Below, piece after piece: positions 17,677 to 25,803 of a stretch of 50,139 bases of DNA. The stretch's first letter is position 1, and the number at the start of each line of letters is the position of its first letter. Origin of the DNA: Acidobacteriaceae bacterium (GTDB lineage Bacteria > Acidobacteriota > Terriglobia > Terriglobales > Acidobacteriaceae); NCBI GenBank assembly GCA_030041045.1, contig JASHOQ010000053.1, positions 1 through 50,139 of the forward strand, given 5' to 3'. The notes under the pieces are model-generated. The model worked only from the letters and a program-made list of their open reading frames with translations. It ran no database searches and was not told where the DNA came from. The translations under genes were made by a program, and so were the position numbers.

Positions 17677-17844
17677 TCCCTGAGGTTAACGCAGAGGAGC
17701 CAGCGAATACAAGGCGAAGATGCAAACTGCCTCGGAATTGGCTCCCCGCGGGTCCATCGGGCAATTGTGGCACTCGAAGGAAGTGTCTGCGTGGGCCCGG
17801 CGGGCTTCCCCGCTCATCCCTTACCATGAACGTCGAGAGGGCGC
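17677..17844. other. Divergent intergenic region between lhr and the acyl-activating fusion
   Basis: 168 nt between divergent start codons. On the plus side a TACCAT hexamer (17822-17827) and GAGAGG (about 17835-17840) precede ATG 17845. On the minus side TAACCT lies 6 nt before ATG 17676. No repeat of the major families was seen here. Confidence 0.5.
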
Positions 17845-20800
17845 ATGCGCGAGAATCTGGCCACATTACTCGAGGATTTTCGCCGCTATGGCCATGAGAC
17901 TGCCGTGGTACGCTACCAGGGCAACCGGCGCCGGGTGACCTCCTATGCCGATCTGGCGCGGCTCGCGGGGCGGTTTGCGGCTCTGCTCGAGCGGCGCGGC
18001 ATTGTGGCCGGCGAAAGGGTTCTGGTGTGGGGCGAGAATAGCGCGGAGTGGATGGCTGCGTTTTATGGATGCATGCTGCGCGGCTCACTGGCGGTTCCTC
18101 TGGACGCGAACGGAACGGCGGAGTTTGCCCGGCGCGTGGCCGCGGATGTGAAGCCGAAGCTTGCGGTGGGGGATGCGCTGCTACTGCGGCAGTTGGAATC
18201 TGATGCAGAAGACTTTCTTGACGGCATCGAGCCCTCCCACCCTGGCGACAAGAACAGAGGCGTCGCGAGGCTCAACCCCACAGACGAAAACCAATCTCCA
18301 CCCCAGCGAGCAAAAGCGCTCGCCGGGGACCCCGAGTCTGCGGGGACCCCGGGGGCAGGGCACCCACGACAGAACCTCTCCGCCCTGTCCGCAGAAAAAA
18401 ACGGACAGGATGGGGCACGGGAAGATGGCTCTCTCGATCTTCCCACGCTGGCGTTTGAGGAATGGTTGAGCGAGCTGCCTGAGGAAGAGGCGGGAGCAGC
18501 GGCGGGACTGACGCACGATTCCCCGCTCGAAATCCTGTTCACCTCAGGAACCACGGGCGACCCGAAGGGCATTGTGATTACGCACGGCAACGTGCTGGCG
18601 AGCGTGAGTCCCATCGAAGAGGGCGCGCGGCCATATATGCGGTACGAGTGGCTGATTCATCCGCTGCGCATTCTGCACACGCTGCCGCTGAGCCACGTCT
18701 TCGGGCAGACGATGGGCTTGTGGATTCCGCCGATCATTCGCGCCGAGGTGCATTTCGAGAGCCGTCTGGCGGCGCCGCGGCTGATCCAGGTCATCAAGGA
18801 GGAGCGCATCTCCGTGCTGGCCACGGTGCCGCGCGTGCTGGCCGTGCTGAAGGCGCAATTCGAAGCGGGCGACGCCCGCTTGGCCCCACGGCTGGAGCAG
18901 TCGAAAGCGATCGGTCCGGCGAAGCGATGGTGGCGCTTCCGGCGCGTGCATCGGACGTTCGGGCTCAAGTTCTGGGCATTTGTCACCGGTGGAGGCGCGC
19001 TGGCTCACGAGCTCGAGCAGTTTTGGAACGCGCTCGGCTTTGTCCTGGTTCAGGGCTATGGGATGACGGAGTCGACGGCGCTGATCACGCTGAACCATCC
19101 CTTTCACGTGGCCAGGGGAACCATCGGCAAGCCGCTCGCCGGGCGCGAGGTAAAGCTCGCGGCCGATGGTGAGGTGCTGGTGCGCGGACCCATGATCTCT
19201 GGAGCCACCTGGCAGGGCGGCAAGCTCACCGAGCGCGGAGACGATTGGCTGGCGACGGGCGATCTGGCCGAGCAGCAGGAGTCAGGCGAGCTCAAGTTCG
19301 TGGGTCGCAAGAGCGAGGTGATCGTGACGGCTTCAGGGGTGAACCTGCACCCCGAAGACATGGAGGCCGCGGTGGAAAGTGAGCGCGGAGTGGCGGGATG
19401 CGCGGTGGTTGCGGTGGAGACGGCGGGCGGACCGGAGCCGTGCGCGGTGCTGGCCGTGCGCGGCGCCGGCGGGCAAACGGCGGCGGCGGCGATTGAAGGC
19501 GCAAATGCGCACCTCGCGGATTTCCAAAAGATCCGGCGCTGGGTGATGTGGCCGGAGCCGGATTTGCCGCGCACTTCGACCGGCAAGGTGAAGCGCAAGG
19601 CCGTCGCCGACTGGCTCCGGCAGACGCAGCATGGGCCGAACGGAAAAGCGCCGGCGGGCGCGGGGGTTCAGGGCGCGCAGCAGGATTGGCTGGTTGCGCT
19701 GATCACGCAGGTGACGGGCGAGTGGCCCGAGAACGCGAGCGACGAGGCGCGTTTGAACGAGGACCTGCATCTGGACAGCCTGGCGCGGGTGCAACTGGCT
19801 GCAGCCATCGAGCAGAGGATGGGCACTGTTTCCGGCAACGGGATGCTCGAAGAGGTGGAGACGCTGGGAGAATTGCGCAGGCTGGTGGTGGGGGCAGGAA
19901 CAGCGGAGATGGAAGAAAGCGCTTCAGCGCAGCCGGTACAACCAAGTCGACAGGATGGGACGCGGGAGGGCGGCGAATCCGCAGATAGCGGAACCGCGAC
20001 TGATCCCACCTTTTCCTCAGCCCCTCCGTCGCGGGCAAGCGCGGCGGAAGCGCGCAAGAATGGGGCAACCGCCTTTCGCTCTGTGCCGGCGGAGCAGCAG
20101 GCGCATTTCCTTTATCCCACCTGGCCTTGGTGGAAGCCGGTGGCGTGGATGCGCATGGCGTTCATCGAGCTGGTGATGCGTCCGCTGGTATGGTTCCTCG
20201 CCGCTCCGCGGGTGACGGGAGCCCGGGAGCCGCTGGGCGAGGATTCGCACCCCGCCGAGCCCATGCTGATCGTGGCCAATCATGTGACCGCCTACGATCC
20301 GCCGCTGATCCAGTATGCGCTTGCGGGACGAGTGCGGCGGCACGTTGCGGCGGCCATGCTGGGCGAATTGCTGGAGGACTTCCGGCACTGGCGCAATCCC
20401 GACCGCCCGCCGGGAACGCGGGGATTTTATGTCTGGGGTCCGCCGGCGTATTTCCTGGTAACGGCGCTGTTCAACGTGTTTCCGCTGCCGCGCTCGCGCG
20501 ATTTTCAGTCGAGCTTCTTCCATGCAGGCAAGGCGCTCGATCACGGCTACAACGTGCTGGTGTTTCCCGAGGGCACGCGCTCGGCCGAGGGCAAGCTGGC
20601 CAGGTTCCGGCCGGGGATCGGCCTGCTGGTGAAGCAGAGCGATGCGCCCGTGCTGCCGGTGGGGATTCGCGGGCTGGGCGAGCTGAAGGTGAAAGGGCGG
20701 GGATGGTTCCGCTCAGGAAAGATCGAGGTGCATGTGGGCGAGGCGATCCGTTTTGCGCCAGAAGAGACGGAGGCAGCGATTACGGAGAGGCTGCATGGAG

Positions 20801-20862
20801 AGGTGGAGAGGCTTTTGCAGGGATCAGGGGTCAGGGACCAGGGATCAGAAATGGATGGTTAA
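17845..20862 (+). CDS. Acyl-activating enzyme / acyl carrier / PlsC acyltransferase fusion
   Basis: 1005 aa with three domains. Residues about 1-600 form an AMP-binding acyl-CoA/ACP synthetase (FTSGTTGDPKG near 231-241, YGMTEST, TGDLAEQ). Residues about 610-680 form an acyl-carrier domain with the phosphopantetheine serine in DLHLDSLARVQL (near 645). Residues about 760-1000 form a lysophospholipid acyltransferase with NHVTAYD (H near 813) and FPEGTRS (near 907). It could activate a fatty acid, hold it on its own carrier and pass it to a lysophospholipid, like Aas but in the opposite domain order. Residues about 127-200 are a repeat-derived insert, and the linker before PlsC is also low-complexity. 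A GAGAGG Shine-Dalgarno precedes the ATG. Confidence 0.88.
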   Translation: MRENLATLLEDFRRYGHETAVVRYQGNRRRVTSYADLARLAGRFAALLERRGIVAGERVLVWGENSAEWMAAFYGCMLRGSLAVPLDANGTAEFARRVAADVKPKLAVGDALLLRQLESDAEDFLDGIEPSHPGDKNRGVARLNPTDENQSPPQRAKALAGDPESAGTPGAGHPRQNLSALSAEKNGQDGAREDGSLDLPTLAFEEWLSELPEEEAGAAAGLTHDSPLEILFTSGTTGDPKGIVITHGNVLASVSPIEEGARPYMRYEWLIHPLRILHTLPLSHVFGQTMGLWIPPIIRAEVHFESRLAAPRLIQVIKEERISVLATVPRVLAVLKAQFEAGDARLAPRLEQSKAIGPAKRWWRFRRVHRTFGLKFWAFVTGGGALAHELEQFWNALGFVLVQGYGMTESTALITLNHPFHVARGTIGKPLAGREVKLAADGEVLVRGPMISGATWQGGKLTERGDDWLATGDLAEQQESGELKFVGRKSEVIVTASGVNLHPEDMEAAVESERGVAGCAVVAVETAGGPEPCAVLAVRGAGGQTAAAAIEGANAHLADFQKIRRWVMWPEPDLPRTSTGKVKRKAVADWLRQTQHGPNGKAPAGAGVQGAQQDWLVALITQVTGEWPENASDEARLNEDLHLDSLARVQLAAAIEQRMGTVSGNGMLEEVETLGELRRLVVGAGTAEMEESASAQPVQPSRQDGTREGGESADSGTATDPTFSSAPPSRASAAEARKNGATAFRSVPAEQQAHFLYPTWPWWKPVAWMRMAFIELVMRPLVWFLAAPRVTGAREPLGEDSHPAEPMLIVANHVTAYDPPLIQYALAGRVRRHVAAAMLGELLEDFRHWRNPDRPPGTRGFYVWGPPAYFLVTALFNVFPLPRSRDFQSSFFHAGKALDHGYNVLVFPEGTRSAEGKLARFRPGIGLLVKQSDAPVLPVGIRGLGELKVKGRGWFRSGKIEVHVGEAIRFAPEETEAAITERLHGEVERLLQGSGVRDQGSEMDG
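18276..18420. repeat. Nested and tandem hairpin repeats inside the acyl-activating fusion
   Basis: The outer stem CCCCACAGAC (18276-18285) and GTCTGCGGGG (18336-18345) encloses a complete inner hairpin of similar type, CCCCAGCGAGC (18301-18311) with GCTCGC and GGGG (18318-18328). A third hairpin, CTGTCCG (18385-18391) with CGGACAG (18402-18408) and then GGATGGGGCAC, follows. All are in frame (about residues 127-200). Confidence 0.75.
20816..20850. repeat. GGATCAGGGGTCAGGG repeat at the end of the fusion gene
   Basis: Units GGATCAGG, GGTCAGG, GACCAGG, GGATCAG lie just before the stop codon and supply the last residues of the encoded protein (GSGVRDQGSEM). Confidence 0.65.
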
Positions 20863-20938
20863 CTTGGCGCATTCCCGACGCGCGCTGGATGTACAGGGCG
20901 GCGTGGAATGGATTAGCCTCAAATTTCACCGCGTGCTC

Positions 20939-21370
20939 ATGGCACAACCTGCATCCAAGACGAATCCGCTCGACCCGGCGCTCAGAGACCTGCTCGAAAA
21001 AGCGCGCCAGGCTGCAGTTCGATCGTACTCGCCCTATTCGAAGTTCCGCGTGGGCGCGGCGCTCAGGCTGACCAATGGCGGGATTGTGACCGGAACCAAC
21101 GTGGAGAACGTGAGCTACGGACTGACGATTTGCGCGGAGCGCGCGGCGCTGGTGCGCGCGGTTTCCGAATTCGGGCCTGAGATTCGCATCGCCGCCGTCG
21201 CGGTAGCTAACTTGAACGGCGCAGCCAGCCCGCCTTGCGGCGCCTGCCGGCAGGTGCTGGCGGAGTTCGTACTGCCGGAGGCGCCGGTGGTGTTTCCCGT
21301 GACCGACGGCATGCGCACCATGGCGTTCCGTGACGTGCTGCCGCTGGCGTTCGAGATGAAGCTGAAATAG
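20939..21370 (+). CDS. cdd: Cytidine deaminase
   Basis: 143 aa from ATG 20939. Zinc ligands and catalytic acid are in place: C65 and E67 in ICAERAAL, and C100 and C103 in PPCGACRQ. The N-terminal YSPYSKFRVGAAL is the family hallmark. It deaminates cytidine and deoxycytidine to uridine and deoxyuridine. It is followed after 12 nt by the pyrimidine nucleoside phosphorylase, which would take its product, and then by a nucleoside transporter. No clear Shine-Dalgarno sequence precedes this ATG; the frame is open upstream through the end of the previous gene. Confidence 0.92.
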   Translation: MAQPASKTNPLDPALRDLLEKARQAAVRSYSPYSKFRVGAALRLTNGGIVTGTNVENVSYGLTICAERAALVRAVSEFGPEIRIAAVAVANLNGAASPPCGACRQVLAEFVLPEAPVVFPVTDGMRTMAFRDVLPLAFEMKLK

Positions 21371-21382
21371 GTCCTGCATTCG

Positions 21383-22792
21383 ATGAATCCATCTGGCGGC
21401 TTCGACGACGTCACCTCCTTAACTCCGCTGCACATGATCGACATTCTGCGCAAGAAGCGCGACGGCGCCGCTCTCAACACGCGCGAGATCGAGTTTGTCG
21501 TGGCCGGCGCGGCCTCGGGCGGCCTTCCCCTTGAACAACTGGCGGCATGGCTGATGGCGGCGTGGATCCGGGGTCTCACGCTCGACGAGACACGCGCGCT
21601 GACGCTGGCCATGCGCGACTCCGGCGAGAAGTTTTCGCCGGCGCGGCTGGGCAAAACCGCGGTCGACAAGCACTCTTCGGGCGGGGTGGGCGACAAAACC
21701 AGTTTCCTCGTGGCGCCGCTGGCCGCGGCCTGCGGCGTGGTGGTGCCCATGATCAGCGGCCGCGCGCTGGGCCACACCGGCGGCACGCTGGACAAGCTCG
21801 AATCGATTCCCGGCTATCGCACCGCGCTCTCGCTCCCGGAGTTCGAAGAGGTGCTCGGGAAATGCGGCTGCTCCATCGTGGGCCAGACGCCGACGTTGGT
21901 CCCCGCCGACCGCGCACTCTACGCGCTGCGGGATCGCACGGGGACAGTCGAGAATCCCGGCCTCATCTGCGCGTCGATTTTGAGCAAAAAACTTGCGGCG
22001 GGACTGGACGCGCTGGTGCTCGACGTAAAGACCGGCTCAGGCGCGTTTCTGCGCGAGGAAAAAGACTCTGCCTTTCTGGCCGCGCTGATGGTGGCCACGG
22101 CCGAAGCCGCGGGCACGCGCACAGCGGCGCTGCTCACGGACATGGGACAGCCGCTGGGGTGCGCGGCGGGCAACTGGATCGAGCTGGTAGAAGCTGTAGA
22201 ACTGCTGCGCGGCGCGCGGCCGGCTGAAGGCCCGGAGAGCATCGCGGACCTGCGCCAGCTCTCGCTGATTCTTGCCGGATGGATGATTCACCTGGGCGGG
22301 CAGGCCGACACTCCGGAAAGCGGCTGCGAGCGCGCGGAGACGGCGCTCATGAATGGTTCCGCGCTGCGCATTTTTCTTGCCATGGTCCAGGCGCAGGGAG
22401 GGGATGCCAGCGTGTTCGACGAGCCGGAGCGCTTTCACAAGCCGGGCGCGACAGAAACCGTGGAGGCGTGGGAAAGCGGCTTCATTGCCGAAATGGACAC
22501 CACCGCTCTGGGCTGGGCGGTGCAACGCACCGGCGCGGGGCGGGAGAGATCCGGAGAGGTGGTGGACCCGCATGCGGGCATTCTCTTCCACGCGCGGCGC
22601 GGCGCGCACGTCGAGCGCGGCCAGCCACTGGGCACCCTCTACGCGACGAGCGCCGCCTTGCTCGAAGAACCAAAAGAAATCCTTCGCCAGGCAATTCACT
22701 TCTCCAAAACCCCGCCGCACGCCGTGCCGCTGGTGAGCCGCATCTTCACGCGCGAAAATGCGCAAGAGTATCTCGGAAATGCTGTAAGGTAA
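21383..22792 (+). CDS. deoA: Pyrimidine-nucleoside (thymidine) phosphorylase
   Basis: 469 aa. The phosphate and substrate loop DKHSSGGVGDKTS starts at residue 95, followed by ISGRALGHTGGTLDKLE, the signature of thymidine/pyrimidine nucleoside phosphorylases. The C-terminal domain ends with DPHAGILFHARRGAHVERGQPL, as in the family. The enzyme splits thymidine, deoxyuridine or uridine with phosphate to base and sugar-1-phosphate. It sits 12 nt after cdd, forming a salvage operon. A second in-frame ATG at residue 18 (HMIDIL) is a possible start. I cannot separate DeoA from the broader-range Pdp by eye. Confidence 0.92.
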   Translation: MNPSGGFDDVTSLTPLHMIDILRKKRDGAALNTREIEFVVAGAASGGLPLEQLAAWLMAAWIRGLTLDETRALTLAMRDSGEKFSPARLGKTAVDKHSSGGVGDKTSFLVAPLAAACGVVVPMISGRALGHTGGTLDKLESIPGYRTALSLPEFEEVLGKCGCSIVGQTPTLVPADRALYALRDRTGTVENPGLICASILSKKLAAGLDALVLDVKTGSGAFLREEKDSAFLAALMVATAEAAGTRTAALLTDMGQPLGCAAGNWIELVEAVELLRGARPAEGPESIADLRQLSLILAGWMIHLGGQADTPESGCERAETALMNGSALRIFLAMVQAQGGDASVFDEPERFHKPGATETVEAWESGFIAEMDTTALGWAVQRTGAGRERSGEVVDPHAGILFHARRGAHVERGQPLGTLYATSAALLEEPKEILRQAIHFSKTPPHAVPLVSRIFTRENAQEYLGNAVR

Positions 22793-22796
22793 GTAC

Positions 22797-22952
22797 CAGT
22801 GAACAGTGGACAGTGGACAGTGAATAGTGGACAGTGAACAGTGAAGAGTTGCCAGTGAACAGTCAGCAGTCCTCGGGGGCCATTTGCTCAGCTAAATGTC
22901 CGCTCGGGCCGGTGATGTTACTGACCACTGACCACTGACCCCTGATCCCTGT
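22797..22952. repeat. GTGAACAGTGGACAGT and CTGACCACTGACC repeats between salvage genes
   Basis: 22797-22870 holds about eight units of AGTG(A/G)ACAGTG type. 22921-22952 holds the complementary sense (CTGACCACTGACC, CCCTGATCCC). The two arms could pair. Between them lies about 50 nt of unique sequence. Confidence 0.7.
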
Positions 22953-22964
22953 AATTAGGAGGCG

Positions 22965-24245
22965 TTGTTGGCGCGGTTCACAGGAGTATTGGGCATTCTT
23001 ACAGTGCTGGGGCTTGCGTATCTGGGCTCGACCGATCGCAAAAGGATTCGCTGGCGCACCATTTTCTGGGGGCTCGGCCTGCAATTCACGTTTGCTTACC
23101 TGGTGCTGCGCTTCACCTTCGGGCAGCGCGCCATGACCTGGGCCGGCGGCGTGGTGACGAACATGCTGTCAGCCACGTTTGCGGGCACGCAGGTGCTGTT
23201 CGGCGAGCTGGGGCTGCCCAACTCCGGCGCCTTCGGCGATCTGCTTAATAAAATTCCGGGGCATACGGCGAACCCGGGCGCGATCTTCGCCTTCCAGGTG
23301 CTGCCCACCATCATCTTCATCTCCGCGTTTTTCGCCGTGCTTTACCACATCGGCCTCATGCAGATCGTCATTCGCGCCATGGCCTGGGTAATGCTCAAGA
23401 CCATGCGCATCTCCGGCGCGGAAAGCATGAACGTGGCCGCAAGCATCTTCATGGGCCAGACCGAGGCGCCGCTCACCATCCGGCCGTTTCTCTCGCGGGC
23501 GACGAAGAGCGAATTGATGACCATCATGACCAGCGGCATGGCACACGTCTCCGGCGGCATCATGGCCATGTACATTGCGCAGGGCGTAGCCGCGCCGCAC
23601 CTGCTGGAAGCGGTGATCATGACTTCGCCGGGGACGATCCTGATGGCGAAGATGCTGGTGCCGGAGACCGAGGTTCCGGACACGGAAGGCAAGGTGGTCA
23701 TCCCCAAGGACGAGATGCACAGCGAGGAAAATTTTGTGGGCTCCATCGCCCGCGGCACCATCGACGGCGGCAAGCTGGCCATGAACGTGGCCATCATGCT
23801 GATCTCCTTTCTGGCCTTGGTGAAGCTGCTCGACATGCTGCTCACCTGGGTTCACGCGCACGCCGGAATGCATTGGGTCCCGGGGAGCCTGGGCCAGATT
23901 CTGGGCATCATCGGCGCGCCCGTGGCGTGGCTCATCGGCGTGCCCTGGCACGATGCTCCCGCCATCGGCAACCTGCTGGGCACGCGCATGGCGCTGAACG
24001 AAGTGGTGGCCTACATCGCGCTGGGCGCGCAGAAGGCGACGCTCCTGCCGCGCTCCTTTACCATCGCCACGTTTGCGCTGTGCGGCTTTGCCAACCTGGG
24101 CTCGATCGGCATGCAGATTGGCGGCATCGGCGCGCTCGTTCCCGAGCGGCGCAACGACCTGGCCAAGCTGGGCGTACGCGCCATGCTGGCGGGGACCATG
24201 GCGAATTTGATTTCCGCATCGATTGCGGGGATTTTTCTGGGGTGA
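22965..24245 (+). CDS. nupC: Concentrative nucleoside transporter (CNT/NupC family)
   Basis: 426 aa, all-helical membrane protein. CNT signatures are visible: GQTEAPLTIRPF, SGMAHVSGGIMAMYI, the ALNEVVAYI region and the ending FALCGFANLGSIGMQIGGIGALVPERR. It imports nucleosides with sodium or protons. The start is TTG: a perfect AGGAGG at 22957-22962 precedes two in-frame TTG codons at 22965 and 22968, and the second has the better spacing (5 nt). Position after cdd and deoA fits nucleoside uptake feeding salvage. The repeat block upstream may separate its transcription from that pair. Confidence 0.92.
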   Translation: MLARFTGVLGILTVLGLAYLGSTDRKRIRWRTIFWGLGLQFTFAYLVLRFTFGQRAMTWAGGVVTNMLSATFAGTQVLFGELGLPNSGAFGDLLNKIPGHTANPGAIFAFQVLPTIIFISAFFAVLYHIGLMQIVIRAMAWVMLKTMRISGAESMNVAASIFMGQTEAPLTIRPFLSRATKSELMTIMTSGMAHVSGGIMAMYIAQGVAAPHLLEAVIMTSPGTILMAKMLVPETEVPDTEGKVVIPKDEMHSEENFVGSIARGTIDGGKLAMNVAIMLISFLALVKLLDMLLTWVHAHAGMHWVPGSLGQILGIIGAPVAWLIGVPWHDAPAIGNLLGTRMALNEVVAYIALGAQKATLLPRSFTIATFALCGFANLGSIGMQIGGIGALVPERRNDLAKLGVRAMLAGTMANLISASIAGIFLG

Positions 24246-24253
24246 AGAAAGGT

Positions 24254-24787
24254 ATGCCCGGACCTGTAAAAAGCTGGGAAAATATTGTCGATTCCATCGC
24301 AGGCAAGATCGAAGCGACCAAGGGTCCAGAGGAGTACTTCGCCTCCATCGCACGCCTGCCGCGATCCCACGTTCTCCTGTACGCGATTTTCTTTGCGGGT
24401 GCGGAAGTGAACAACGGTGGGTTCTCGCAGCTCTTTTACAACTCGACCGGGATGGTTGCACCCGAGGCGCGGGAGGGATTTGCCGCGATTGGGATGCCGA
24501 AAATCGCTGGCCTGTTCAGCCAAGCTATGCAGATCTTCGGGGCCGCTTATCCGCGCGATCCCGACGTTCGCCGTCAGGCCATTCTTGCTGCTGCCCAGAG
24601 ATTCCTCGCGGAGCCCAAGAACGATTCCCCGGGCCGGCGACGCTTGGCCTCAGCAGAAGATGTGATCGTTTCCGACGCCCTCTTCCGGGATCTCAGCGAC
24701 AAGTATTATCAGCTCGAATATGTAGAGAATGGCGGCATCGATAAAGCCGCCACGAGTTACGCGGATCGGCCAGAAAATCTCCGCTAA
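24254..24787 (+). CDS. DUF4375 (DMP19-like) protein
   Basis: 177 aa from ATG 24254; a GTG at 24242 overlaps the stop of the transporter gene and is an alternative. The stretch AEVNNGGFSQLFYNSTGM is characteristic of DUF4375/DMP19-type proteins, small soluble helical proteins of unknown role in many bacteria. No catalytic residues can be proposed. It sits 8 nt behind the nucleoside transporter gene and is probably co-transcribed, but a functional link is not evident. Confidence 0.75.
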   Translation: MPGPVKSWENIVDSIAGKIEATKGPEEYFASIARLPRSHVLLYAIFFAGAEVNNGGFSQLFYNSTGMVAPEAREGFAAIGMPKIAGLFSQAMQIFGAAYPRDPDVRRQAILAAAQRFLAEPKNDSPGRRRLASAEDVIVSDALFRDLSDKYYQLEYVENGGIDKAATSYADRPENLR

Positions 24788-24788
24788 A

Positions 24789-24897
24789 GCATTTTCTGAG
24801 TAGCTATATCCCGAAGACGGAAAGCAGAGTCGACGCGACCAACAGGGAGCGGCGACCTTGCGAAGGAACGAAGAGCACACAGTAACTCAGAAAATGC
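24789..24897. repeat. 12-bp inverted repeat enclosing 85 nt between convergent genes
   Basis: GCATTTTCTGAG (24789-24800) and CTCAGAAAATGC (24886-24897) are perfect inverted copies. The interval 24788-24993 between convergent genes holds no gene that I can support. The repeat starts 2 nt after the stop codon of the DUF4375 gene. It may act as a two-way terminator or mark a small non-coding element. Confidence 0.55.
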
Positions 24898-24993
24898 CGT
24901 AGCCGTGCGGGGCACCCGGTGTTGAATCGGCGGAAATCCTGGTTCGACAAATACTGTGCATCCGGGCCGGATTACCCCTAGCTTGCACACGCA

Positions 24994-25269
24994 CTAAGAG
25001 CGCAGCCGCCGCATGCGATAGACGATCGTCAGCGCCGTGGCCGTGCCGCAGGTGAGAAAGCTTGCGCCCAGGCCGATGATGAGCGAGTTGTCGTGCTCAT
25101 AAAAACCGTGCACGACGCCGATCACCTGCAGCACGCAGAAGCCGCCGAAGGTGACGAGCGAGACGCCCTCGTCGCTCTTCTTGCGCCACAGGGCGATGGC
25201 CTGGGGAACGAAGAGCAGGGCGTTGCCGATCAGGCCGAGCCCGAAGAGCCAGGCGACAAGTTGCTTCAT
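24994..25269 (-). CDS. SemiSWEET-type PQ-loop transporter
   Basis: 91 aa from ATG 25269, three transmembrane helices. The PQ-loop motif reads VPQAIALWRKKSDEGVSL (PQ at 22-23), as in bacterial SemiSWEET sugar transporters that work as dimers. CTGGAG lies 8 nt before the ATG as a Shine-Dalgarno. Length is exactly that of the family. The transported sugar is unknown; it stands alone, opposite to the DUF4375 gene. Confidence 0.85.
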   Translation of the reverse strand: MKQLVAWLFGLGLIGNALLFVPQAIALWRKKSDEGVSLVTFGGFCVLQVIGVVHGFYEHDNSLIIGLGASFLTCGTATALTIVYRMRRLRS

Positions 25270-25401
25270 GCGAATGTCTCCAGGGCGAGATTCCCGCGAA
25301 AAAAATGGCCCGGCGAACCAGGAGCCCCTTTGCTGATTCCATGGTCTCATTCCCGGCCTGAATCCGCGCCTGCAACGAGCTTTGAGCGCGAGCACGCCAC
25401 T

Positions 25402-25671
25402 TCAATCGCCGAAGCGCGCCAGTCCGCGCGCCCGCGCTTTGGCGGCTTCTTCTTCGCGGTTGCGCGGAGGGGCCGTGGTCTCAAGGCGGTTGAGCAAGTG
25501 CATGGACGCAGCGGCGACCTCGTCGACCGCCTCGGCAAACGCGGCTTCATTGGCCTTGGAGGGTTTGTTGAAGCCGCTCACCTTGCGCACGTATTGGAGA
25601 GATGCGGCGCGGACTTCCTCTGCGGTGACGGGAGGATCGAAGTTGAAAAGCATTTTAATGTTGCGGCACAT
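25402..25671 (-). CDS. DUF2277 family protein
   Basis: 89 aa. It matches the DUF2277 pattern over its whole length: MCRNIKMLFNFDPPVT, RAASLQYVRKVSGFNKPSKA, NEAAFAEAVDEVA and the RNREEEAAKARARGLARFG ending. Function is unknown; small conserved helical protein found in actinobacteria, acidobacteria and proteobacteria. It is separated from the SemiSWEET gene by 132 nt without a recognised feature. Confidence 0.85.
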   Translation of the reverse strand: MCRNIKMLFNFDPPVTAEEVRAASLQYVRKVSGFNKPSKANEAAFAEAVDEVAAASMHLLNRLETTAPPRNREEEAAKARARGLARFGD

Positions 25672-25767
25672 GGGAAGCAGGCTCCCTCAGAAAAGTGGTT
25701 GCCTTCCTTAAGACTCTACTGTTCGGCCTGCGGAATCGGCAAGTCATGACCGAGAAGGAAGGCGGTC

Positions 25768-25803
25768 TTGACACTTCGCGATTTGCGAAGTACAATTAAA
25801 TAG
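25768..25803 (+). promoter_or_regulatory. Promoter/operator of the HigBA operon
   Basis: TTGACA (25768-25773), 17-nt spacer, TACAAT (25791-25796), then 6 nt to GTG 25803. The spacer is itself an inverted repeat, CTTCGC-GATTT-GCGAAG (25774-25790), extended by the flanking A and T. Repressor bound here would cover the whole core promoter. Initiation would fall on the start codon, so the mRNA is probably leaderless. Confidence 0.75.

Noticed and set aside
22797..22952. CRISPR array
   Set aside because: Units are short and irregular with no uniform spacers, and no cas genes are present.
24784..24990. Small minus-strand gene between the DUF4375 and SemiSWEET genes
   Set aside because: It crosses the inverted repeat, has no ribosome-binding site and no known domain.
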